Shown one piece after another: positions 1 to 9,316 of a stretch of 64,000 nt of DNA. The notes beneath the pieces were generated by a model, which had not been told where the DNA came from, made no database searches, and saw only the letters and a program-made list of their open reading frames with translations. Position 1 is the stretch's first letter, and each line of letters starts with the position of its first letter. Origin of the DNA: Microbacterium sp. GTDB taxonomy: Bacteria; Actinomycetota; Actinomycetes; Actinomycetales; Microbacteriaceae. A program made the position numbers and the translations under genes. The stretch is taken from the NCBI GenBank assembly GCA_003248655.1, contig QFPM01000009.1:62001-126000 (forward strand), given 5' to 3'.

Positions 1-444
1 GCTCGCGTTCTTGATGATGACGGATGCCTGCTCCTCAGCGACGCGCAACACCTCTTCGAAGCGCTCGCGGCCCTTCGACGACTCGTCGGCCGCGTTGACG
101 AGCTCGTCCGACAGCGTCTGGACCTTGTCCTCCGCGTTCTCCGCGCGCGCCGTCTCGACCGCGAGGTCGGCCTGAAGCTTCGACACCGTGCTCTCGAGCT
201 TCGTCACGTTCGAGGCGTGCGACTTCACCGTCGCGAGCGCGCGGCGGTACTTGTCCTTGAGCTGCGCGAGCTCTTCGGAACTACCCGACTGCTGCGCCGT
301 GAGGGCCGCGATGGCCGCGTCGACCTCGGCCTTGTCGTACCCGCGGAAGGTCGTCGTGAACGAGCCGGATGCCGACGGGGCGGCAGCCATCAGCTCGTCG
401 AACGGCGAGCCGGAGTTCTCGTCACGGGAGGGCGAATCAGACAC
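1..444 (-). CDS. DivIVA/Wag31-like polar growth protein (partial)
   Basis: Only the first 148 codons lie in the window; the gene runs off the left edge. A GTG start follows a purine-rich GAAGCGGAG. After a Ser/Pro-rich leader of about 28 residues comes FRGYDKAEVDA (residues 33-43), the hallmark of the DivIVA N-terminal membrane-binding domain. A long Lys/Glu/Ala-rich stretch (about residues 50-125) has coiled-coil character, and the visible end reads VLRVAEEQASVIIKN, the second conserved block. In actinobacteria DivIVA proteins sit at cell poles and septa and organise cell-wall growth. The leader before the FRGYD block is longer than in classical Wag31, so this may be a paralogue rather than the essential polar determinant. 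Confidence 0.75.
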   Translation of the reverse strand, partial: MSDSPSRDENSGSPFDELMAAAPSASGSFTTTFRGYDKAEVDAAIAALTAQQSGSSEELAQLKDKYRRALATVKSHASNVTKLESTVSKLQADLAVETARAENAEDKVQTLSDELVNAADESSKGRERFEEVLRVAEEQASVIIKNAS

Positions 445-561
445 GTGGGCTCCGCTTCGAAGCAGGCGCGAGGTGCGCCAGGGTGGGGGTTCGCGGCACG
501 GGAAGGCCGACAGTGGCATCGTACCCGACAGGGGGCTGGCGCCCCAGTCCCGATTTCCGGG

Positions 562-2526
562 TCAAACCGGACTCGTCTCCGCGCCCGCGAGCCACGCGCG
601 ATACGCGTCGAACGCGAACGGGCGACCCAGGAACGCCTCGACGAGGTCGGACGCGTCGCGGCTGCCGCCGGGCTCGAGGATCTCGCGCCGGTACCGGGTC
701 GCGACCCCGGCATCCATCAGGTCGCCGCCGAAGGCCGACAGGAGGTCGCGCGCGATAACGAGGCTCCACTGGTACGTGTAGTAGCACGAGCCGTAGCCGG
801 TGAGGTGGCCGAAGCCAGCGTAGGGATGCACGCCGCGCAGCGGCTGCACGGGCGAGGTCACCGAGTACCAGTGCTCGGTCGCCGCCTGCAGATCGGCAGG
901 CCGGTCGACATGCAGGTGGTACGACACGTTCGCGTGCCCGAGCTGGCGCCGCACCTCGAGGGCGCGGCCGAAGCCGTCGGCGACCTTCATCCGCTCGACG
1001 AGGTCGGCGGGGATCGGCGCGCCGGTGGCGTCTGCCGTGAAGGATGCCAGCACCCCGGCATCCCACGCCCATTCCTCGAGCAGCTGGCTGGGTGCCTCGA
1101 CGAAGTCCCACTCGGTCGCGACCCCGGTGAAGCGCGCGATGCGCTGGTCGCCGCCGAGGATCGCGTGGACGAGGTGACCGAACTCGTGGAAGAAGGTGAC
1201 GACCTCGTCGTGCGTCATGAACCCGCGGGCGAAGTTGCACAGGAGCACCGATTCGGGGAGCACCCGGCCGGTGATTCCCGGAGCGAGGCCGAAGCATGCG
1301 GCGTGCGTGTACTTGCCCTCGCGCGGGTGCAGGTCGAGGTGGATGCGGCCCAGGCGCTCACCCGCGCGCACGACATCGTAGGAGTGCACGTCGGGATGCC
1401 AGGTGGGCGTATCGACGGGGACGTACTCGACGTCGAGCAGGCGGCCGGTGGTCTCGAGGAGCCCCGGGAGCACGCGGTCGAAGGTGAAGTACGAGCGCAC
1501 GAGCTGCGCGTCGACGTCATGCCGCTCACCGCGGAGGGCCGACAGCAGGTAGAAGAAGTCGGCGATCGTGACCTCGTCGGCGCCCGGGTCGTCCTGCTGA
1601 AGACGTTCGAGCAGCACCGGATACTCCGCCGCCGCGGCGGCGCTCGATGCCTCATCGAGCCGCGCGAGGAAGTCGGCGATGGCCCTGCCGCCGTGACCGG
1701 GGTCGGTGCTGCCGATCATGCGCGTCTCGGTCTCGAAGTCGGCCCAATCGCCGTAGCCGAGGAGCGCCGCACGCTCGGCGCGGACGGCGAGCAGCTCGGC
1801 GAGGATCGCCTCGTTCTCGGGCCACGCGAGGTCGTTGTATGCCGCGACAAGCGCCGTGCGCGTCGCCCGATCGGTGGCATATTCCCGAACCGGCATGAGG
1901 TCGGGATAGTCGGTCGTGAGCACGACGAGCCCGTCGTCGCCGACCGGATGCTCGTCGATGAAGTCCTGCGGAAGCCCGGCGAGCGACTCGGGCGCGACGC
2001 GGATCTCACGCTTACCGTCGCGGATGTTGCGCGAGAACTCGAGGCTCAGCTCGGTGTCGCGGTCGGTCAGTTCGCGGACACGCTCGCGCTCGGCATCCGG
2101 CAGGTCGACACCGCCGCGGCGGAAATCGCGGAGCACCTGCGCGAGCAGGCGCTGTTCGTCGGCGCTCAGCGCGTCGGATTCGTCGGGCGCGACCGAGCTC
2201 ATCGCGGCGAACAGCGCGCGGTCGAGCAGGCGCCCGGATGAGAGGGCCTCGAGCCGCTGCACCTGGTCTTCGGCCGCGGCGCGCACCCCGGCATCCGGAT
2301 GCGATTCGCTCACGAGGTAGACCTCGCTCGTGGCCTGACCCAGCGCGAGCTCGACGTCGTTCCACAGCGCGAGCCGCTCGGCGGCCGTGAGGCCGGCGTC
2401 GCCCGCGCCCGCGATCCGGGCATCCAACTCGGCGACGAGCGCGATCGTCGTGGCCGGCCGTTCGGTCACGAACGCGTGCCAGCCCTCGGGGTCGGTCGGG
2501 AAGGCGAGGGGCTCGAGCTCTGTCAT
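562..2526 (-). CDS. M3 family zinc oligopeptidase (Dcp/thimet type)
   Basis: A 654-residue cytoplasmic metallopeptidase without signal peptide. The M3 zinc site is complete: HEFGH at residues 447-451 and the third ligand Glu477 in DFVEAPSQ, followed by LLEEW, the typical spacing of thimet oligopeptidase and peptidyl-dipeptidase Dcp. These enzymes trim short peptides left by larger proteases. Length and domain order match the family. The ATG at 2526 (protein start MTELEPLAF) is preferred to an upstream ATG because a -10-like TAGGCT lies 7 nt before it. It is transcribed away from the Nudix gene behind it and ends 117 bp before the divIVA-like gene; nothing recognisable lies in that gap. Confidence 0.9.
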   Translation of the reverse strand: MTELEPLAFPTDPEGWHAFVTERPATTIALVAELDARIAGAGDAGLTAAERLALWNDVELALGQATSEVYLVSESHPDAGVRAAAEDQVQRLEALSSGRLLDRALFAAMSSVAPDESDALSADEQRLLAQVLRDFRRGGVDLPDAERERVRELTDRDTELSLEFSRNIRDGKREIRVAPESLAGLPQDFIDEHPVGDDGLVVLTTDYPDLMPVREYATDRATRTALVAAYNDLAWPENEAILAELLAVRAERAALLGYGDWADFETETRMIGSTDPGHGGRAIADFLARLDEASSAAAAAEYPVLLERLQQDDPGADEVTIADFFYLLSALRGERHDVDAQLVRSYFTFDRVLPGLLETTGRLLDVEYVPVDTPTWHPDVHSYDVVRAGERLGRIHLDLHPREGKYTHAACFGLAPGITGRVLPESVLLCNFARGFMTHDEVVTFFHEFGHLVHAILGGDQRIARFTGVATEWDFVEAPSQLLEEWAWDAGVLASFTADATGAPIPADLVERMKVADGFGRALEVRRQLGHANVSYHLHVDRPADLQAATEHWYSVTSPVQPLRGVHPYAGFGHLTGYGSCYYTYQWSLVIARDLLSAFGGDLMDAGVATRYRREILEPGGSRDASDLVEAFLGRPFAFDAYRAWLAGAETSPV

Positions 2527-2533
2527 GCGATCG

Positions 2534-2539
2534 AGCCTA
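2534..2539 (-). promoter_or_regulatory. Leaderless -10 element of the M3 peptidase gene
   Basis: TAGGCT sits 7 nt before the ATG at 2526, placing the expected transcript start at or next to the start codon. No clear -35 hexamer was seen. Confidence 0.5.
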
Positions 2540-2636
2540 CGCCGGGGCGCCGACGCTCGTCGGCTTGCCACTTTGCGCGGGAATCACCCCGCCATACCCG
2601 CACCGAACGGCAAGTGAATAGGGATGCCGGGGCGCG

Positions 2637-3269
2637 TCAGCGCAGGGCGCCGACCGAGGCGAGGGCCTGGCGCAGGAGCGTCGAGCGCCCGCCCTCCATC
2701 TCGGCGGCGAGCGCATCGGAGGCCGCCTCTTCGGGGCTCATCCAGGTGACTTCGAGGGCATCCTGCCGCGGCTCGCACGTGCCCGTGACGGGCACGACGA
2801 ACGCGAGGGAGACCGCGTGCTGGCGGTCGTCGTGGAACGCGCTGACACCGGGGATCGGGAAGTACTCCGCGACCGTGAACGGCACCGGCTGCGGCGGCAA
2901 CAGGGGGAACGCCATCGGGCCGAGGTCGTTCTCGAGGTGGCGGAAGAGGGCATCGCGCACCGTCTCGCCGTAACGCACGCGCCCCGACACGATCGACCGC
3001 GTGATCTCGCCGAGCGGCGTCGCTCGCAACAGGACGCCCACCTCGCGCACCTGGCCCATGCCGTCGGTGCGCACCGGAATGGCTTCGACGTACAGGATCG
3101 GCAGGCGCCGGCGCGCCTCGGCGAGCTCGATGTCGGTGAGCCAGCCCGGGTTCGCGGCGTTGCCCGGAGCAGGTGAGCCGAACGTGCCGTCGCCGAGCGG
3201 ATGCCCGCCGCGCGGCGTCCCGTCGTCGTTGCGCTCGTTCGGATCGGGGTCAGGGGTGCGCACGGCCAT
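2637..3269 (-). CDS. DUF4916 / Nudix-fold hydrolase
   Basis: A 210-residue protein starting MAVRTPDPDP. The core has the Nudix-like order seen in the actinobacterial DUF4916 family: LPILYVEAIPVR, then REVGVLLR, a loop SGRVRYGETVRDALFRHLE where the Nudix box would be, and a C-terminal LAFVVPVTG...LEVTWMSPEEA. The canonical GX5EX7REUXEEXGU box is not intact (RYGETVRDALFRHLEND), so metal-dependent hydrolysis is uncertain. The N-terminal 40 residues are polar and probably disordered. It is divergent from the esterase gene with 96 bp between the starts. Substrate unknown. Confidence 0.8.
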   Translation of the reverse strand: MAVRTPDPDPNERNDDGTPRGGHPLGDGTFGSPAPGNAANPGWLTDIELAEARRRLPILYVEAIPVRTDGMGQVREVGVLLRATPLGEITRSIVSGRVRYGETVRDALFRHLENDLGPMAFPLLPPQPVPFTVAEYFPIPGVSAFHDDRQHAVSLAFVVPVTGTCEPRQDALEVTWMSPEEAASDALAAEMEGGRSTLLRQALASVGALR

Positions 3270-3365
3270 GAGTCCTGTATACCCCGTCTGTGCGCCGGAT
3301 GCCGTGCCGTGCGGCCGCGCCCCGGCGAGACCACCCGCGTCGGCGGCCCCTGCGAGGATGTCGGT

Positions 3366-4025
3366 ATGACCGATCCCCGTGACGAGGCTGTGACGATCGA
3401 CGACGACGCCGTGATCTGGTCGGCGCCCGCCGCCGAGCGCGGCAGACGGCCCGTGCTCGTGCTGCTGCACGGGTACGGGTCCGACGAGCGCGACCTCTTC
3501 GCGCTCGCGCCGCACCTGCCGGGCGAGTTCGTCGTGGCATCCGTGCGTGCACCGCTCACCCCGCCGTTCCCCGCGCCGGGGTGGTCATGGTTCCCGATCG
3601 AAGGGCTGCACGATGCGGCGGGCGCGGCATCCGCCACGGCATCCGCGCGGGCCGTCCTCGACTGGCTCGATCGCCATGTGGATGCCGGGGTGCCGGTCGG
3701 CCTCCTCGGGTTCTCGCAGGGGTCGGTGATCGCGCTGCAGGCGCTGCGGCTGCGGCCCGAGCGCTTCGCCTTCGTCGTGAACCTCGCGGGCTACGTCGAC
3801 CCGCGGCCGTTGCCGGGCGACACCGCTCTCGCGGCGATCCGGCCGCCGGTGTTCTGGGGGCGCGGGGCACGCGACGAGGTGATCCCCGCCGATCGCATCG
3901 CGCACACGACCGAGTGGCTGCCCGGATTCGTCGAGCTGAGCGGCCGGGTCTACCCCGGCCTCACGCACAGCGTCTCGCAGGACGAGCTCGACGACGTGCG
4001 CGCGTTCCTCGACCGGCGAATCTGA
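3366..4025 (+). CDS. Alpha/beta hydrolase, phospholipase/carboxylesterase type
   Basis: A 219-residue serine hydrolase. The nucleophile Ser117 lies in GFSQGS, the acid is Asp170 (GARDEVIP) and the base His201 (GLTHSVSQ); the oxyanion region is LLHGYGSDERD (residues 34-44). This is the small, lid-less dienelactone-hydrolase / acyl-protein-thioesterase-like architecture acting on short-chain or acyl esters in the cytoplasm; no signal peptide is present. The natural substrate cannot be told. A 98-bp palindromic element lies just downstream. Confidence 0.88.
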   Translation: MTDPRDEAVTIDDDAVIWSAPAAERGRRPVLVLLHGYGSDERDLFALAPHLPGEFVVASVRAPLTPPFPAPGWSWFPIEGLHDAAGAASATASARAVLDWLDRHVDAGVPVGLLGFSQGSVIALQALRLRPERFAFVVNLAGYVDPRPLPGDTALAAIRPPVFWGRGARDEVIPADRIAHTTEWLPGFVELSGRVYPGLTHSVSQDELDDVRAFLDRRI

Positions 4026-4059
4026 CCCCGCGCCGAGTGCCGACTGTCGGGATCCGCGC

Positions 4060-4157
4060 GTACCGTTCTCAGGAGCAACTGCGCGTCCGGCGGGAGCGAG
4101 CCCCGGAAATCCGCGGATTCTCGGTGCGCGGGACGGCAGTGATCCTGAGAACGGTAC
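4060..4157. repeat. Intergenic palindrome, family GTACCGTTCTCAGGA
   Basis: Two perfect 15-bp arms, GTACCGTTCTCAGGA (4060-4074) and its reverse complement (4143-4157), flank a GC-rich core that contains a second perfect palindrome, AATCCGCGGATT (4108-4119). It lies between two genes read in the same direction, 35 bp after the esterase stop and 76 bp before lhr. There is no T-tract, so a simple intrinsic terminator is unlikely. Confidence 0.85.
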
Positions 4158-4233
4158 ATGCGGTCGTCGTGACCGGGCCCGGCGGTGAGGTGCGGCCGGT
4201 GCGCGTGTCGGTGGCGGGCGCGATGATGGAGCG

Positions 4234-7200
4234 GTGGATGTGCTCGAGCGGTTCGGTCCTGCGACGCAGGACTGGTTCCGTGGCGCGTTCGCCGAGCCGA
4301 CCGCGGCGCAGGCGGGCGCATGGGAGGCGATCTCGCACGGGCGGCACGCCCTCGTCGTCGCACCGACGGGCTCGGGCAAGACCCTGTCGGCCTTCCTCTG
4401 GGCGATCGACCGGGTGTTCCGCGAGAAGCCGGCGGGTACCGCTTCGAAGAAGAAGGATGCCGTGGGCACGCGCATCCTCTACGTCTCTCCCCTGAAGGCG
4501 TTGGGCGTCGACGTCGAGCGCAACCTGCACTCGCCGCTGGTCGGCATCGGGCAGTCCGCGCGCCGGCTCGGCATCGCGGTGCCCGACGTCACGGTCGGCG
4601 TGCGATCGGGCGATACGACCTCCGCCGACCGACGCAAGCTCGTCGCCGAGCCGCCCGACATCCTGATCACGACGCCCGAGTCGCTCTACCTGATGCTCAC
4701 GTCGCAGGCCGCGCGGACGCTGCAGAACGTCCATACCGTCATCGTCGACGAGGTGCACGCCGTCGCGGCGACGAAGCGCGGCGCGCATCTCGCGGTGAGT
4801 CTCGAACGCCTCGACGCGTTGCTCGAGACCCCGGCACAACGGATCGGCCTGTCGGCGACCGTCCGTCCGATCGACGAGGTCGCACGCTTTCTCGGCGGCG
4901 CGGCGCCGGTCGAGGTCGTGGCGCCGCGCGCGACGAAGACGTTCGAGCTGAAAGTCGTCGTGCCGATCGATGACATGCTCAACCCGCCGCCCCCGCCACA
5001 GGCCGATGCGTCGGGAGGTGCTCCGGGCGACACGGATGCCGGCGATGAGGGCGACGGCGATTGGTTCTCCACGCCGTCGCAGCCGTCCGAGATCACCGGA
5101 TCGGTATGGCCGCACGTCGAAGAGGCGATCGTCGACCGCGTGCTCGCGCACCGCTCGACGATCGTGTTCGCGAACTCGCGCCGCCTCGCCGAGCGCCTCA
5201 CGGGGCGGCTCAACGAGATCTACGCGGAGCGGCTCGAACGGGGCGCGGGTGGTTTCGATACGCCGCCTGCGGCGGCTACTCAACCAGCGGAGGGGAGGGC
5301 CGCGGCAGGCGCGGAGGGGAGAGCGGCGGCTGGCGCGGAGGGGAGAGCTGGGGCGGGGCCGGCCGCGGCGGCTGGCGCGGAGGGGAGAGCTGGGGCGGGG
5401 CCGGCTGCGGCGGCTGGCGCGGAGGGAAGAGCTGCGAACGCTGGACCGGAGGGGAGGGCCGCGGCAGGCGCGGAGGGGAGAGCGGCGGCTGGCACGGAGG
5501 GAAGAGCTGGGGCGGGGCCGGCCGCGGCGGCGGGCGCGGACGGGAGAGCTGCGGCGGCGGGGCCGAAGGGGTTGCCGGCGGCGATGATGGCGCAGGCCGG
5601 GGCATCCGCCGGCGCTCCACCGGAACTGGCGAAGGCGCACCACGGCTCGGTATCGAAGGAGCAGCGGGCGCAGGTCGAAGACGAGTTGAAGAGCGGCATC
5701 CTGCGCTGTGTGGTCGCGACGAGCTCGCTCGAACTCGGCATCGACATGGGCGCGGTCGACCTCGTCATCCAGGTCGAGGCGCCGCCGTCCGCGGCATCCG
5801 GTCTGCAGCGCGTCGGCCGCGCAGGCCACCAGGTCGGCGAGGTCAGCCGCGCGGCGCTCTTCCCGAAGCACCGGGGCGATGTGCTGCACACCGCGGTCGT
5901 CACCGAGCGGATGCTGGCGGGGCAGATCGAGGCGATCGCCGTTCCCGCGAACCCCCTCGACATCCTCGCGCAGCAGACGATCGCGGCGTGCGCGACCGAA
6001 GCGATCGATGTCGAGACATGGTTCGAGACGGTCCGCCGGTCGGCGCCGTTCCGGACGCTCCCGCGGTCGGCGTTCGAGGCGACGCTGGACCTGCTCGCCG
6101 GAAAGTATCCGTCCGACGAGTTCGCGGAGCTCCGCCCCCGCGTCGTCTGGGACCGCGATCACGGCACGCTCACCGGGCGCCCCGGCGCGCAGCGCGTCGC
6201 GGTCACGAGCGGCGGGACGATCCCCGACCGGGGCCTGTTCGGCGTCTTCGTCGCGGGCGAGACCCGCAACGCGCGCGTCGGCGAGCTCGACGAGGAGATG
6301 GTCTACGAGTCGCGTGTCAACGACGTGTTCACGCTCGGCACGACGAGCTGGCGCATCGTCGAGATCACGCACGACCGCGTGAATGTGCTGCCCGCGTTCG
6401 GGCAGCCGGGCAAGCTCCCGTTCTGGCACGGCGACGGTCTCGGCCGACCGGCCGAGCTCGGCGAAGCGCTCGGCCGCTTCTCGCGCGAGGTCGCGGGCGC
6501 CGCGCCCGCGAAGGCGACCGAACGCCTGCGCGAATCGGGGCTCGACGACAACGCGATCGGGAACCTGCTGGCTTACCTGTCAGAGCAGAAGGAGGCGACT
6601 GGCACGCTGCCGACCGACCGCACGCTCACGGTCGAGCGCTCGCGCGACGAGGTCGGCGACTGGCGGATCATCTTGCATTCCCCGTACGGCATGCACGTCC
6701 ACGCGCCGTGGGCGCTGGCGGTGAACGCGCGTATTCGCGAGCGGCTCGGCGTCGAGGGATCAGCGGTCGCGAGCGACGACGGCATCATCGCGAGAGTGCC
6801 GGATGCCGAGAGCGAGCCCCCCGGCGCGGAGCTGTTCGTCTTCGAGCCTGACGAGCTCGAACAGCTCGTCACCGACGAGGTGGGTGGCTCCGCGCTGTTC
6901 GCCTCGCGGTTCCGCGAGTGCGCGGCGCGCGCGCTGCTGCTGCCGCGCCTGAACCCCAACAAGCGGTCGCCGCTGTGGCAGCAACGCCAGAAGTCGGCAC
7001 AGCTGCTCGAGGTCGCGAAGAACCATCCGACGTTCCCGATCATCCTCGAGACGCTCCGCGAGGTCCTGCAGGATGTGTACGATCTGCCCGCCCTGCTCCG
7101 CATCGCGCGGTCGATCGGCGACCGCCGCATCCGACTCGTCGAGACCACGACGACCCAGCCCTCGCCCTTCGCGCGCGACCTGCTGTTCGGATATGTCGGT

Positions 7201-9282
7201 GCGTTCATGTACGAGGGCGACTCGCCCCTCGCCGAGCGCCGCGCCGCCGCCCTCTCGGTCGACCCCGCGCTGCTTTCCGAGTTGCTCGGCAAGGTCGAGA
7301 TGCGCGAGCTGCTCGACCCCGACGTCATCGCCCAGTTCGAAGCCGAGGCACAGCGCCTCGCTCCCGACCGTCGAGTTCGCGGGGTCGAGGGGGTCGCCGA
7401 TCTGCTGCGACTGCTCGGACCGCTGACCGCCGACGAGGTCGCGGAACGGCTCATGGCCGAGTCCGCGGCCGACACGAGCGCGGGACCGGATGCCGGCACG
7501 CACGCCGACTCCGGCGCCGACGCGCCGGAGTCGCGCGCCGCGCCCGTCGCCACGGCATCCGCCCTGCTCGACACGCTCGTCGACGCCCGCCGCGCGATCC
7601 CCGTGACGATCGCGGGCGCCGCGCGCGTCGCGGCGATCGAGGATGCCGGGCGCCTGCGCGACGCGCTCGGCGCGGCGCTGCCCGTCGGCATCCCGAACGC
7701 GTTCCTCGAACCCGTCGTCGATCCGCTCGGCGACCTCGTCGCGCGACACGCGCGCACGCACGGGCCGTTCCGCACCTCCGACGTCGCGACGCGGCTCGGC
7801 ATCGGCCCGGCGGTCGCGCGCCAGGCGCTGCAGCGGCTCGAGTCTCAGGGCCGCATCGCGAGCGGATTCTTCCTCCCGCAGGGAACGCCCACGGCGCCCG
7901 CGACCGAGGGCGGTGACCTCGAGTGGTGCGATTCCGAGGTGCTCCGCCGGCTGCGATTGCGGTCGCTCGCCGCCATCCGCGGCACGGTCGAGCCGGTCTC
8001 GCCCGAGGCGTTCGCGCGGTTCCTGCCGAGCTGGCAGCACGTCGCCGGGTCGGCGGGCGGGCGACCGCTCGAGGGCATCGACGGTGTGCTAGGCGCGATC
8101 GAGCAGCTCGCGGGAGTGCCGCTGCCGGCGAGCGCGTGGGAGTCACTCATCCTCCCGAGCCGCGTCTCCGACTACGCCCCCACGATGCTCGACGAGCTCA
8201 CCGCGACGGGCGAGGTCGTCTGGTCGGGGCACGGGTCGCTGCCCGGTCGCGACGGGTGGATCGCGCTCCATCCCTCCGACGCGGTGGGTCTGACGCTCAC
8301 ACTTCCTGCCGACCCCGAGCCTCCGACCGAGCTCGAGCAACGCCTCCTCGACCACCTCGCGAGCGGCGGCGCGTACTTCGCCGCGCAGCTGGCCGCGATG
8401 ACGGATGCCGGGAGCGAGCAGTCCGTCGTCGACGCGCTCTGGACCCTCACCTGGACGGGCCGCGTGACGAACGACACGTTCGCGCCGGTGCGCTCGCTCC
8501 TCGGCGGCGGGTCGCAGGCGCATCGCGCGGTGCGCCGCACGCCGCGCGCGCGGATGTTCCGCGGCACGCCGGTCGCCGGGGTGCGCACGGCGGCCGCGTC
8601 TCCCCCGCGCCCGCCGCTCGTCGGGGGGCGCTGGTCGCTGTTGCCCGAACCCGCGGCCGACGGCGCGCTGCGCGCCACGGCCACCGCGAGCATGCTGCTC
8701 GAGCGCTACGGCGTCGTCACGCGCGGCAGCGTGCAGGCCGAGGGCGTGCCCGGCGGCTTCGCGCAGGCCTACCGCATCCTCGCCGGCTTCGAGGATGCCG
8801 GGCACACCCGCCGCGGCTACTTCATCGAGAAGCTCGGGGCCGCGCAGTTCGCGGCATCCGCGACGGTCGACCGTTTGCGCGAGTTCGCGGCGCTCGCCGA
8901 CCCCGCGCCGCTGCGCGCGCTGACGCTCGCCGCCACCGATCCCGCGAACCCTTACGGCGCGGCGCTCGGGTGGCCCGCGCTCGACGGTGTCGGCCACCGG
9001 CCCGGGCGCAAGGCGGGTGGTCTCGTGACGCTCGTCGACGGCGCGCTCGTGCTGTATCTCGAGCGCGGCGGCCGGTCGGCGCTCGCCTTCACGGATGACG
9101 ACGACGTGCTCACCGCCGCGGCGCGGAGCCTCGTCGAGACCGCGCGCTTGCGCCGCCTCGACACCCTTACGGTCGAGCAGGTCTCGGGGGCGTTCGTCTA
9201 CGGCACGCCCGTGGGGCGCGCGCTCCTGGCCGCGGGCTTCGTCGAGTCGAGCCGCGGCCTCACCCTGCGGCGGCCGCGGTGA
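4234..9282 (+). CDS. lhr: ATP-dependent helicase Lhr
   Basis: A 1682-residue superfamily 2 helicase of the Lhr family (large helicase-related; a 3'-5' DNA/RNA-DNA helicase of DNA repair, usually about 1500-1550 residues). Walker A APTGSGKT is at residues 43-50, DEVH at 172-175, the motif VI block LQRVGRAGHQ around 524-533, then the Lhr winged-helix and a long C-terminal region. The GTG start at 4234 (VDVLERF) follows a GATGGA purine run. About 100 residues of Ala/Gly/Glu/Arg repeats (about 349-447) interrupt the second RecA domain, which explains the extra length. Nei/Fpg glycosylase follows after 34 bp, so the two repair genes are probably co-transcribed, a common actinobacterial arrangement. 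Confidence 0.95.
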   Translation: MDVLERFGPATQDWFRGAFAEPTAAQAGAWEAISHGRHALVVAPTGSGKTLSAFLWAIDRVFREKPAGTASKKKDAVGTRILYVSPLKALGVDVERNLHSPLVGIGQSARRLGIAVPDVTVGVRSGDTTSADRRKLVAEPPDILITTPESLYLMLTSQAARTLQNVHTVIVDEVHAVAATKRGAHLAVSLERLDALLETPAQRIGLSATVRPIDEVARFLGGAAPVEVVAPRATKTFELKVVVPIDDMLNPPPPPQADASGGAPGDTDAGDEGDGDWFSTPSQPSEITGSVWPHVEEAIVDRVLAHRSTIVFANSRRLAERLTGRLNEIYAERLERGAGGFDTPPAAATQPAEGRAAAGAEGRAAAGAEGRAGAGPAAAAGAEGRAGAGPAAAAGAEGRAANAGPEGRAAAGAEGRAAAGTEGRAGAGPAAAAGADGRAAAAGPKGLPAAMMAQAGASAGAPPELAKAHHGSVSKEQRAQVEDELKSGILRCVVATSSLELGIDMGAVDLVIQVEAPPSAASGLQRVGRAGHQVGEVSRAALFPKHRGDVLHTAVVTERMLAGQIEAIAVPANPLDILAQQTIAACATEAIDVETWFETVRRSAPFRTLPRSAFEATLDLLAGKYPSDEFAELRPRVVWDRDHGTLTGRPGAQRVAVTSGGTIPDRGLFGVFVAGETRNARVGELDEEMVYESRVNDVFTLGTTSWRIVEITHDRVNVLPAFGQPGKLPFWHGDGLGRPAELGEALGRFSREVAGAAPAKATERLRESGLDDNAIGNLLAYLSEQKEATGTLPTDRTLTVERSRDEVGDWRIILHSPYGMHVHAPWALAVNARIRERLGVEGSAVASDDGIIARVPDAESEPPGAELFVFEPDELEQLVTDEVGGSALFASRFRECAARALLLPRLNPNKRSPLWQQRQKSAQLLEVAKNHPTFPIILETLREVLQDVYDLPALLRIARSIGDRRIRLVETTTTQPSPFARDLLFGYVGAFMYEGDSPLAERRAAALSVDPALLSELLGKVEMRELLDPDVIAQFEAEAQRLAPDRRVRGVEGVADLLRLLGPLTADEVAERLMAESAADTSAGPDAGTHADSGADAPESRAAPVATASALLDTLVDARRAIPVTIAGAARVAAIEDAGRLRDALGAALPVGIPNAFLEPVVDPLGDLVARHARTHGPFRTSDVATRLGIGPAVARQALQRLESQGRIASGFFLPQGTPTAPATEGGDLEWCDSEVLRRLRLRSLAAIRGTVEPVSPEAFARFLPSWQHVAGSAGGRPLEGIDGVLGAIEQLAGVPLPASAWESLILPSRVSDYAPTMLDELTATGEVVWSGHGSLPGRDGWIALHPSDAVGLTLTLPADPEPPTELEQRLLDHLASGGAYFAAQLAAMTDAGSEQSVVDALWTLTWTGRVTNDTFAPVRSLLGGGSQAHRAVRRTPRARMFRGTPVAGVRTAAASPPRPPLVGGRWSLLPEPAADGALRATATASMLLERYGVVTRGSVQAEGVPGGFAQAYRILAGFEDAGHTRRGYFIEKLGAAQFAASATVDRLREFAALADPAPLRALTLAATDPANPYGAALGWPALDGVGHRPGRKAGGLVTLVDGALVLYLERGGRSALAFTDDDDVLTAAARSLVETARLRRLDTLTVEQVSGAFVYGTPVGRALLAAGFVESSRGLTLRRPR
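5278..5578 (+). repeat. In-frame tandem repeat insert inside lhr
   Basis: About 300 bp of imperfect tandem repeats with units such as GCGGAGGGGAGAGC and GGGGCGGGGCCGGC. In frame they encode AEGRAAAG- and AEGRAGAGPAAAAG-type units. The strand is rich in G-runs of four (candidate G-quadruplex). All repeat lengths seen preserve the reading frame. The insert lies between RLNEIYAERLER and AHHGSVSKEQR of the RecA2 domain, where other Lhr proteins have only a short loop. Confidence 0.9.
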
Positions 9283-9316
9283 CGCGGGTCGACCCGGATG
9301 CCTGAGGGAAGCGACC

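Noticed and set aside
3276..3281. TATACA as a strong leaderless -10 of the DUF4916 gene
   Set aside because: Spacing fits, but the hexamer does not end in T and no -35 is clear; not counted as promoter.
5278..5578. Collagen-like or separate gene in the lhr repeat
   Set aside because: The repeat is in frame with lhr, with helicase motifs on both sides; no independent start or stop.
4069..6429. Long reverse-strand reading frame opposite lhr (and similar frames at 217-2241, 562-2571 alternatives, 27649-29487)
   Set aside because: These are antisense shadows of real genes in a high-GC genome: Arg/Ala/Pro-rich composition, no family signature, no ribosome-binding site.
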